DNA of 23,159 bases from DATARH01 sp035504235 (GTDB lineage Bacteria > Pseudomonadota > Alphaproteobacteria > ATCC43930 > CGMCC-115725). The stretch is from positions 1-23,159 of the forward strand of contig DATJSH010000126.1 of NCBI GenBank assembly GCA_035504235.1. The letters run 5' to 3'. The position numbers were made by a program, and so were the translations under genes. Positions 6,401 to 13,489 of this stretch are shown piece by piece. Position 1 is the first letter of the stretch. The number at the start of each line of letters is the position of its first letter. Under the pieces are notes generated by a model. That model ran no database searches. It saw nothing but the letters and a program-made list of their open reading frames with translations, and had not been told where the DNA came from.

Positions 6401-6447
6401 CGCGGCCATCCGCCCCCTCCGACCGGCTCACGACGGAGTAGAGGGCA

Positions 6448-8388
6448 ATGAGCGAAACATACGCAAATCCGGTGGTCGTGACCTTGCCGGACGGCAAGAC
6501 GCGCGAATTTCCGGCGCCCGTCACCGGCGCCGAACTGGCGGCGTCGATCGGCCCCGGTCTCGCCAAGGCGGCCATCGCGCTGAAGCTCGACGGTGCGCGG
6601 CGCGACCTCGCGACCGTTATCGACCATGACGCCAAGGCCGCGATCATCACCCGCGACCAGCCGGACGGGCTCGAAATCCTGCGCCACGACGCGGCGCATG
6701 TCATGGCCGAGGCGGTGAAGGAGCTCTATCCCGAGACCCAGGTCACGTTCGGCCCGGCGACCGAGAACGGCTTTTATTACGATTTCGCGCGCGACACGCC
6801 GTTCACGCCCGAGGATCTAGAAAAGATCGAGGCGCGGATGCGCGACATCGTCAAACGCGACGAAGCGATCACCCGCGAGGTCTGGGAGCGCGACAAGGCG
6901 GCGGCCTTCTTCGCCGGCATCGGTGAGACGTACAAGGCCGAGTGGATCGCCGAAATCCCCAAAGACGAGGAAATCAGCCTCTACCGGCAGGGGAATTTCG
7001 TCGATCTCTGCGCCGGTCCGCACCTGCCCTCGACCGGTCATCTCGGCCACGCGTTCAAGCTGATGAGCGTTGCCGGCGCGTATTGGCGCGGCGACGCGAA
7101 GAACGCGCAGCTTCAGCGCATCCACGGCACCGCCTGGGCGAGCCAGAAGGAGCTCGATCAATATCTCTTCCGCCTCGAGGAGGCGGAACGACGCGATCAT
7201 CGCCGCGTCGGGCGCGAGCTCGAGCTGTTCCACCTGGGCGACGAGGCGGTAGGCAGCGTCTTCTGGCATCCGAAGGGCTGGACGCTGTTCCGCATCATCG
7301 AGGGTTACATGCGCGGCCGGCTCGACAAGGCCGGCTATCAGGAGGTCAAAGGCCCGCAGCTGCTCGACCGTTCGCTGTGGGAACGAACCGGTCATTGGGA
7401 CAATTTCCGCGACAATATGTTTATCGCTGAGAGCCGCGACGATCGGGTGCTCGCGGTCAAGCCGATGAACTGTCCCGGGCACGTTCTGATATTTGGCAGC
7501 CGGCTGCGCAGCTATCGCGAGCTGCCGTTGCGCCTTGCCGAATTCGGCAGCTGCACGCGCAACGAGCCCTCAGGCGCGCTGCACGGGATCATGCGCGTGC
7601 GCGCCTTCACCCAGGACGACGCGCATATTTTCTGCACCGAAGACCAGATCACCGACGAATCGATCGCGTTTTGTAAGCTGCTGCTGTCGATCTACAAGGA
7701 TTTCGGCTTTGAGGATGTGGCGATCAAGTTCGCCACCCGGCCGGAGGCGCGTATCGGCAGCGATGAGACCTGGGACAACGCGGAAAACAGCCTTGCCGAG
7801 GCGGGCAAGGTGGCGGGGCTCGACTTCACGCTGGCGCCGGGCGAGGGCGCGTTTTACGGGCCGAAGCTCGAATTCCACCTCAAGGACGCGCTCGGCCGCG
7901 AGTGGCAGTGCGGCACGCTGCAGCTCGATTTCATGATGCCGGGGCGCCTCGGCGTCTCCTATGTCGGCGAGGATGGCGGCCGCCATGTCCCGGTGATGCT
8001 GCATCGCGCGATTCTCGGCTCGATGGAACGCTTTATCGGCATTCTTATCGAGCATTATGCGGGGCGCTTTCCGCTCTGGCTGTCGCCGGTGCAGGCGGTG
8101 GTGGCGACAATCACCGCCGATGCCGACGCCTATGCCGCCGAGGTGGCGCAGGCGATGACCGAGGCGGGTCTGCGCGTTGTGCTCGACACCGGCAACGAGA
8201 CCATCAATTACAAGGTCCGCGAGCACAGCCTGGCGCGCGTTCCGATGATGCTGGTCGTCGGCAAACGCGAGGCGGAAGCGCGCGCCGTGTCGCTGCGCCG
8301 GCTGGGCGGCAATGCGCAACAAGCGCTTGCGCTCGCCGACGCGGTTGATAAATTAAAAGTAGAGGCCGCTACTCCGGCCGCATCGTGA
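6448..8388 (+). CDS. thrS: Threonyl-tRNA synthetase
   Basis: This cytoplasmic class II synthetase of 646 residues, near the usual ~640, charges tRNA-Thr with threonine. The order of domains is TGS (about 8-68), the editing domain with its HxxxH and CxxxH zinc motifs (His80, His84, Cys188, His192) that clears Ser-tRNA-Thr, the catalytic core (about 250-540) and the anticodon-binding domain (about 545-640). The core zinc ligands Cys342, His393 and His519 have exactly the spacing of E. coli C334, H385 and H511. Motif 2 lies around TRNEPSGALHG and motif 3 around GSMERFIGIL. ATG 6448 follows GGAGTAGAGGG. The gene is preceded by a Thr-codon leader and terminator, and followed at 52 nt by infC, so both are probably co-transcribed under that control. 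Confidence 0.98.
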   Translation: MSETYANPVVVTLPDGKTREFPAPVTGAELAASIGPGLAKAAIALKLDGARRDLATVIDHDAKAAIITRDQPDGLEILRHDAAHVMAEAVKELYPETQVTFGPATENGFYYDFARDTPFTPEDLEKIEARMRDIVKRDEAITREVWERDKAAAFFAGIGETYKAEWIAEIPKDEEISLYRQGNFVDLCAGPHLPSTGHLGHAFKLMSVAGAYWRGDAKNAQLQRIHGTAWASQKELDQYLFRLEEAERRDHRRVGRELELFHLGDEAVGSVFWHPKGWTLFRIIEGYMRGRLDKAGYQEVKGPQLLDRSLWERTGHWDNFRDNMFIAESRDDRVLAVKPMNCPGHVLIFGSRLRSYRELPLRLAEFGSCTRNEPSGALHGIMRVRAFTQDDAHIFCTEDQITDESIAFCKLLLSIYKDFGFEDVAIKFATRPEARIGSDETWDNAENSLAEAGKVAGLDFTLAPGEGAFYGPKLEFHLKDALGREWQCGTLQLDFMMPGRLGVSYVGEDGGRHVPVMLHRAILGSMERFIGILIEHYAGRFPLWLSPVQAVVATITADADAYAAEVAQAMTEAGLRVVLDTGNETINYKVREHSLARVPMMLVVGKREAEARAVSLRRLGGNAQQALALADAVDKLKVEAATPAAS

Positions 8389-8440
8389 CCATACGATGTA
8401 TTCCGGGACGGATCGGCGCGACAAACGAAGGAGAGCGTAA

Positions 8441-8977
8441 ATAGCCAGACCACCCTTTAATCAAACCCCCACCCGTGATGGCCCGCGAATCAATAGCGAA
8501 ATCTCGGTCAATCAGCTTCGCCTGGTTGATGAACGCGGCGACATGGTGGGAGTCGTCACGCGCAACGAGGCGCTCGACATGGCGGCGGATGCCGGCCTCG
8601 ACCTGGTCGAAATCGCCCCGAATGCCGATCCGCCAGTCTGCAAGATCCTCGATTTCGGCAAGTACAAATACGAGGAACAAAAGAAAAAGAACGAAGCCAA
8701 GAAGAAGCAGAAGGTTATCGAGGTCAAGGAAGTCAAATTTCGTCCGTCGATCGATGACCACGATTATGATGTCAAGATGCGTTCCATGCAGAAATTCATC
8801 GGCGAGGGCGACAAGGTCAAGGTGACCATGCGGTTCCGCGGGCGCGAACTGGCGCACCAGGAGCTCGGCATGGATGTCCTGATGCGCGTCAAAGGCGACC
8901 TCGACGCGGTTGCCAAGGTCGAGCAATTCCCGCGCATGGAAGGCCGTCAGATGACGATGGTGGTTTCGCCGAAATAA
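8441..8977 (+). CDS. infC: Translation initiation factor IF-3, ATA start codon
   Basis: IF-3 binds the 30S subunit, prevents 50S joining and proofreads the start codon. The 178-residue protein shows the N-domain (GPRINSEISVNQLRLVDERGD, then DLVEIAPNADPPVCKILDFGKY), the lysine-rich linker helix, and the C-domain (VKFRP, FRGRELAHQELG, EGRQMTMVVSPK). The full-length frame begins at ATA 8441, immediately after an in-frame TAA (8438-8440) and 7 nt after AAGGAG (8428-8433). The first ATG is at 8543 and would delete 34 conserved residues, including the conserved GPRIN segment; no GTG or TTG occurs earlier. Non-standard infC starts (AUU in E. coli) underlie autoregulation, because IF-3 rejects such codons. 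The gene follows thrS, as in E. coli, but rpmI and rplT do not follow. Confidence 0.94.
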   Translation: MARPPFNQTPTRDGPRINSEISVNQLRLVDERGDMVGVVTRNEALDMAADAGLDLVEIAPNADPPVCKILDFGKYKYEEQKKKNEAKKKQKVIEVKEVKFRPSIDDHDYDVKMRSMQKFIGEGDKVKVTMRFRGRELAHQELGMDVLMRVKGDLDAVAKVEQFPRMEGRQMTMVVSPK

Positions 8978-8987
8978 CGCGCCAGCG

Positions 8988-10421
8988 TCAGAACACCCAG
9001 CTCACTTGCGGCCGGCGGCCGTCCCATGGCCGCGCTTTTTCGTAGAGCGCCGCGGCGCGCAGCAACTGGGCGTCACCGCGATGCGGGCCCACGAGTTGCA
9101 GCCCGATTGGCAGCCCGTCAACGGCGACGCCGCACGGTAGCGTCACGGCGGGATTGCCCGACAGGTTGAACGGCAGCGTGTAGGGATACCAGGATTTGCG
9201 CACGGTATCGGCAATCTCGCCGTCGATCTCGATCGGCGCGAAGAAATCGTGGTCGATCGCCAGCGCGGTGCGCGACAGGGTCGGCGTCGCGACCAGGTCG
9301 TAATCGGCGAACCAGGCTTCGATTTCGCGGAAGACCCGCGTGCGCTCGAACATCGCTTCTTGCAACGCCACGGCGCTGTGCGCCGCGCCGGTATCCATCT
9401 GGCGGATAAGCGTCTCGCTCATCCGGTTGCCGTATTGCCCGACATAGCGGCGGAACCGCGCGTTCCAGAACGATTGGGTCAGCACCAGCCAGATCGGCTC
9501 GGTGGTGCGGAAATCGTCGTCCACCGGGGTGACGATCGCCCCCAGCTCGTCGAACGCGGCGAGCGCCCCTTCGCAAGTGGCGCGAACTTCGGCCGCGAGC
9601 TTGTCGTTGCCGAGCAGCGGCCGCCAGGCGATGCGCACGCCGGCGAGGTCGCCGTCAGCTTGCGCCGCGGCGATGAAATCGGGCGTCTCAAGCCCGAGCG
9701 AATGCGGGTCGCAGCGATCGGGCCCGGCCATCGCCTGAAGCATCAGCGCGGTGTCCATGACCGTGCGTGTCATTGGCGTGATATGCGACTGGTTGCCGAA
9801 CCCGTCCGGGGTGAGATCGTGCGGCACCAAGCCTAGGGTCTGCTTGAAACCGACAACGCCACAGCACGCCGCGGGAATGCGGCTCGACCCGCCGCCATCC
9901 GTGGCGATGCCGATCGGCACCAGTCCCGCCGCGGCCGCGGTCGCCGCGCCGCCGCTCGATCCGCCGCAAGTGCGCGAGACATCCCACGGGTTGGCCGTGC
10001 GCCCGAAGAGCGGCGCCTCGGTAAAGCACTTATGGCCGAATTCGGGAGTGGTCGTCTTGCCGACGAGGATCGCGCCCGCCGCCCTCAGCCGCGCCACCGC
10101 CACCGAATCGGCCTCCGGCACATTGTCGGCCAACGCGACGGAGCCGAATGTCGTCTTCACGCCGGCTGTATTGACCAGGTCCTTGACCGCAAACGGCACG
10201 CCGTGCAGCGGGCCGATCGGGTCACCGAGCATCACCGCCGCTTCGGCTTCCCAGGCCGCCGCACGCGCCTCCTCGGCGCAGATTGTGATAAACGCGTTGA
10301 GTTTCGCCTGCGATTTCTCGATGCGGTCGAGCGCGTCCTCGACCACCTCCACCGGGGAGACGACTTTGCGGGCGATCATGTCGGCAAGTTGGACGGCTGA
10401 GGCGAAGGCGAACTCGCTCAT
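8988..10421 (-). CDS. Amidase-signature family amidohydrolase
   Basis: This is a 477-residue member of the amidase signature family, which hydrolyses amide bonds with a Ser-Ser-Lys triad. The triad is visible: Lys80 (PFAVKDLVNT), the cis-Ser Ser155 in CGGSSGGAA and the nucleophile Ser179 in DGGGSSRIPA. The family normally has DTGGSIRIPA at the last site, so the G-G-S-S variant is a mild deviation. The C-terminal part includes NLSGNPAVTLPCG and GLPIGLQLVGP, both typical. It is not likely to be GatA: no gatB or gatC is nearby and the protein resembles stand-alone amidases. The substrate is unknown. I chose ATG 10421; a GTG at 10436 adds five residues. It converges on infC with only 10 nt between the stops, and no terminator is visible in that gap. 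Confidence 0.92.
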   Translation of the reverse strand: MSEFAFASAVQLADMIARKVVSPVEVVEDALDRIEKSQAKLNAFITICAEEARAAAWEAEAAVMLGDPIGPLHGVPFAVKDLVNTAGVKTTFGSVALADNVPEADSVAVARLRAAGAILVGKTTTPEFGHKCFTEAPLFGRTANPWDVSRTCGGSSGGAATAAAAGLVPIGIATDGGGSSRIPAACCGVVGFKQTLGLVPHDLTPDGFGNQSHITPMTRTVMDTALMLQAMAGPDRCDPHSLGLETPDFIAAAQADGDLAGVRIAWRPLLGNDKLAAEVRATCEGALAAFDELGAIVTPVDDDFRTTEPIWLVLTQSFWNARFRRYVGQYGNRMSETLIRQMDTGAAHSAVALQEAMFERTRVFREIEAWFADYDLVATPTLSRTALAIDHDFFAPIEIDGEIADTVRKSWYPYTLPFNLSGNPAVTLPCGVAVDGLPIGLQLVGPHRGDAQLLRAAALYEKARPWDGRRPQVSWVF

Positions 10422-10502
10422 GGGCTTTCGTACCACGCGCTCGCGCCAAGGTGCGGCGTCGCACTAGACTGACAGGAAACACCGAGGCGCGTGAAGGAAA
10501 TT

Positions 10503-11333
10503 ATGGCAAACACCCCGGGGTTGTACGCAGGGCTGAGCGCGCCCGAGGCTTATCTGTTGATCAACTTGCCGCACTGGCAGGCGAATCGCGCGCTGAAGCT
10601 CGGCTTCATGGGGCTGGTGGCACAGGGCATCTTGCGGCTCGAGACCGAGGACCGCCAGGGCTTCTTCCGCACCCGGCACATCCCGCATTTACGAGTTGCG
10701 CCGGATTTGCCGTCGCCGCTGCCGCCGGTCGCGGCCTCGCTCGTCAAGGTGGTGCGCGGCGCCGAGCCCGACGGGCTGCTCACAGCGGTTCTGAGCGAGT
10801 GCCAAGGCGAATACGGCAAGACGCTCCCCCGCTTCATCCGGAACTGCGTCGGGCCGGCGCTGGTGGCGCGCGGTCTTGCCGTGCCGATGCGCAAGCGCGC
10901 TCTCGGCATCTTCCCCTACGACAGCTTCGCATTGACCCCGGCGGGCGAGGAGGAGAAGTCGCGGCTGCAAGACCTGATGCGGGAGGCCTTAACCGTGCCA
11001 AACCTGCTCGAAAGCGACCCGGCTAAGGCGGCATCGCTGATCGCCGCGCTGGGCAGCGCTTTTCTTCTCCTCGATGAACTCAAGCCCCATTATCCGGAAC
11101 TGGAAAACGCGATGCGGCAGTACGATAGCGGCGGCAGCAGCAGTGATGGTGGTTATTCTTTTCCCGATAGCCAGACCTCCGGCATCGGAGATGGAAACTT
11201 ATGCTTCGATTTCGGCCATCTCGATTTCAGCTGCTTTGACGCCGGTGCGTTCGATAGCTTCGATGCCGGCTTCTCCGACGCCGGCGGGGGCGGAGACGGT
11301 AGTGGTGGCGATGGCGGCAGCAGCGGATGCTGA
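10503..11333 (+). CDS. Uncharacterised protein with Gly/Asp/Phe-rich C-terminal tail
   Basis: I do not recognise this 276-residue protein. Residues 1-205 look like a soluble, mostly helical domain. An early segment (SAPEAYLLINLPHWQANRALKLG, then MGLVAQGILRLE) is reminiscent of winged-helix or GPP34-type helical folds, and LVARGLAVPMRKRALGIFPYDSFALTPAGEEEK may be a second similar unit. From about 208 to the end the composition changes sharply to Gly, Ser, Asp and Phe, with repeated FD and FDAG units and a final GGxG run ending in Cys. Similar low-complexity GGxG/Cys tails occur on some predicted membrane proteins (TIGR04222-like), but no membrane segment is seen here. ATG 10503 has AAGGAA close upstream (10494-10499); GTG 10491 is an alternative. 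It is 61 nt ahead of sppA and may be co-transcribed. Confidence 0.75.
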   Translation: MANTPGLYAGLSAPEAYLLINLPHWQANRALKLGFMGLVAQGILRLETEDRQGFFRTRHIPHLRVAPDLPSPLPPVAASLVKVVRGAEPDGLLTAVLSECQGEYGKTLPRFIRNCVGPALVARGLAVPMRKRALGIFPYDSFALTPAGEEEKSRLQDLMREALTVPNLLESDPAKAASLIAALGSAFLLLDELKPHYPELENAMRQYDSGGSSSDGGYSFPDSQTSGIGDGNLCFDFGHLDFSCFDAGAFDSFDAGFSDAGGGGDGSGGDGGSSGC

Positions 11334-11394
11334 GCGCCGGGTTGGTTTGGGGTAGAAGAAAGGCTCTCGATCGCGCTGAATGACGGGACATTCC

Positions 11395-13173
11395 ATGCGC
11401 CGCTTTTTTGTCGGGTTCTTCGCCGTTATCGGGGTCATCGCCCTTGTCGGCTTTCTCGGCCTCGTCGCGCTCACCGTGACGTTGGTGAAGTACGCGCGTA
11501 CCGCGGCGCCGCTGCCGCAATCGATCGTGCTCACCGCCGACCTGAGCGGCGGCCTTCCCGACAAGGCAGAGCCGGACCCCATGTCGCGCCTCCTGTTCGA
11601 TGAAAAGGGAACGCTGCGGGACTTTGTCGACGCGGTCGACCGTGCCGCCGAGGACCCGCGGGTCAAGGCGCTTTATGTCGAGCTCGGCGACGATTCGCTC
11701 GGTCTCGCCAAGACGCAGCAGGTACGCGACACAATCGCCCGCTTCCGCGCCAAGGGAAAATTCGCCGTCGCCTTTGCCGACACGTTTGGCGAGGGCGGTC
11801 CCGGCACGCGGCCCTATTACCTGGCAACCGCGTGCGACGAGATCTGGCTGCAGCCTTTGGGCGAAGTCGGCCTGACAGGGCTGCGCAGCGAGACGCCGTT
11901 CCTCAAGGGCTTTCTCGACAAACTCGGCATCGCCGCCGATTTCGAGCATCGCGAGGAATTCAAGACGGCGATGAACAGCCTTACCGAAACCAAGATGACC
12001 GCGCCGCAACGCGAGGAGGTCGAGGGGCTGTTGACCTCGATCTGGGGGCAGATCGGTCCCGGCATCGCCAAGGCGCGCAAGATCGACGCCGCCGGACTCA
12101 CCGCGCTTGTCGATCGCGCGCCGCTTTCGGCAACCGACGCGCAAAAGCTCGGCCTCATCAACTGGATCGGCTATCGCGATCAGGCGATGGCCGAGGCGCG
12201 CATCCATGCCGGCGGCACGGCGAAGTTCATGACATTCGCCAAATACCTCAAGGCTGCCGGCCGGCCGCATGCGATCGGCAGCCAGATCGCGCTGATTTAC
12301 GGCACTGGGCTTATCACCCGCGGCGGCGGGGCCGAAAATCTGCTCTCCGACGATGACGCGTTCACCGCGCGAACGATGCGCCGCGCCTTTACCGCGGCGG
12401 CGCGCAACAAGGACGTGCGGGCGATCGTCTTCCGTGTCGACAGCCCTGGCGGTTCGGCGACCGCGTCGGAGACGATCTGGCGCGATGTCGAGGAAGCGGA
12501 GCGCGCCGGCAAGCCGGTCATCGTCTCGATGGGAGACGTCGCCGCATCGGGCGGCTACTACGTCGCCGCCCCGGCCGCCAAGATCGTCGCCGAGCCGGCG
12601 ACACTCACCGGCTCGATCGGCGTGCTGGCCGGCAAGCTCGTCCTCGGCGGGCTGATGGATAAGCTCGGCGTCACCACGGATACGGCGGAGCGCGGCGCCA
12701 ATTCCGGCATGTTCAGCGCCGTTGGGGATTTCACGCCGGGCGAACGCCAGCGTCTCGACGCCGAGCTCGACGACACCTATGCCGGGTTCAAGAATCACGT
12801 CGCGGCCGGCCGGCATCTCGGCGCCGACGAAGTCGAGGCGATCGCCAAGGGTCGCGTCTGGTCGGGCGAAGACGCCCGGCAGAACGGGCTGGTCGACGCG
12901 CTCGGCGGCTATGAGACCGCGTTCGATCTGGCACGCCAAGCGGCGAAGCTGCCGGAAGGCGCGCCGATCGACGTTGTGGTCTATCCGCGCGAGCGTGGCC
13001 TCACCGCGTCCCTTGTCGCCCGGCTGCGCGGCGACGACGACAGCGATAACACATCGGCGCTGGGCGGGCTTGAACGCGGCCTCACCGCGCTGCGCATGGC
13101 GATCGCCGCGGTCGAGACGGCGATCGCGGACCCCGGCATCCTGCGCATGCCGCCGGTCGGCGACATTCGCTGA
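11395..13173 (+). CDS. sppA: Signal peptide peptidase SppA, 67-kDa type
   Basis: This membrane-anchored S49 serine protease digests leftover signal peptides. It has 592 residues, like the tandem-domain E. coli SppA. An N-terminal hydrophobic segment (about residues 5-32 after MRR) anchors it with the enzyme in the periplasm. The two S49 domains are both present. The catalytic lysine is Lys190, in HREEFKTAMNS of the first domain, and the nucleophile is Ser385, in GDVAASGGYYVAAPA of the second, preceded by FRVDSPGGSATASE. A Lys-Ser dyad split across the two domains is the hallmark of this type. The start is either ATG 11395 (chosen, because it gives a clean signal anchor) or ATG 11380. It ends 87 nt before a small lipoprotein gene, which fits a cell-envelope context. 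Confidence 0.95.
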   Translation: MRRFFVGFFAVIGVIALVGFLGLVALTVTLVKYARTAAPLPQSIVLTADLSGGLPDKAEPDPMSRLLFDEKGTLRDFVDAVDRAAEDPRVKALYVELGDDSLGLAKTQQVRDTIARFRAKGKFAVAFADTFGEGGPGTRPYYLATACDEIWLQPLGEVGLTGLRSETPFLKGFLDKLGIAADFEHREEFKTAMNSLTETKMTAPQREEVEGLLTSIWGQIGPGIAKARKIDAAGLTALVDRAPLSATDAQKLGLINWIGYRDQAMAEARIHAGGTAKFMTFAKYLKAAGRPHAIGSQIALIYGTGLITRGGGAENLLSDDDAFTARTMRRAFTAAARNKDVRAIVFRVDSPGGSATASETIWRDVEEAERAGKPVIVSMGDVAASGGYYVAAPAAKIVAEPATLTGSIGVLAGKLVLGGLMDKLGVTTDTAERGANSGMFSAVGDFTPGERQRLDAELDDTYAGFKNHVAAGRHLGADEVEAIAKGRVWSGEDARQNGLVDALGGYETAFDLARQAAKLPEGAPIDVVVYPRERGLTASLVARLRGDDDSDNTSALGGLERGLTALRMAIAAVETAIADPGILRMPPVGDIR

Positions 13174-13260
13174 TCGTGGGGATCGATCGCCGGCTTATTT
13201 TCGTCACAAAGCGGGTTATATTCCCGGCGTCATCGCTGATGGGGATCGGCGGAGGGGGCG

Positions 13261-13476
13261 GTGAGGCGGAATTTCATGGTTCTGGCGGTGGCGTTGCCGC
13301 TCGCCGCCTGCGGCTGGTTTGGCGGCCACAAGGACGAGCCGGCCGAGACCACGCCAGCAACGGTTTCGACCTTGTCGTCCGATGAGGTGCTCCAAAAGGA
13401 CTGCGCGGACCAGAACTGGAAACAGCAGAATTTGGGCCTGTGGTATTCGGTCTGCCGCCAGCCGATGCGGTGGTGA
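13261..13476 (+). CDS. Small lipoprotein of unknown function
   Basis: This 71-residue protein has a short lipoprotein signal peptide: MRRNF, a hydrophobic stretch, and the lipobox LAAC with the modifiable Cys17. The mature part is about 55 residues, hydrophilic, with two further Cys residues (KDCADQNW and SVCRQP) that could form a disulphide in the periplasm. GTG 13261 is preceded by GGAGGGGG (13251-13258), which supports this start; ATG 13276 would drop the basic n-region. A possible -10-like TTATAT lies at 13216-13221. The gene ends 13 nt before the stop of the convergent CocE-type hydrolase. I do not recognise a family. Predicted lipidation and sorting depend on Lgt, encoded at 15923 in this window. 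Confidence 0.75.
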   Translation: MRRNFMVLAVALPLAACGWFGGHKDEPAETTPATVSTLSSDEVLQKDCADQNWKQQNLGLWYSVCRQPMRW

Positions 13477-13489
13477 TCACCGCCGGTCG

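Noticed and set aside
6234..6447. T-box riboswitch or E. coli-type thrS operator
   Set aside because: No T-box consensus or specifier stem was seen, and T-boxes are not expected in proteobacteria. No tRNA-Thr-like anticodon arms were found near the thrS start.
6230..6451. 73-codon frame through the thrS leader (MTEQPRFAIF...)
   Set aside because: It runs through the terminator stem and T-run and overlaps the thrS start. The 25-codon frame at 6267 explains the region better.
11227..12939. 570-codon minus-strand frame opposite sppA
   Set aside because: The plus strand carries both S49 domains with intact catalytic residues, so this frame is a codon-bias shadow.
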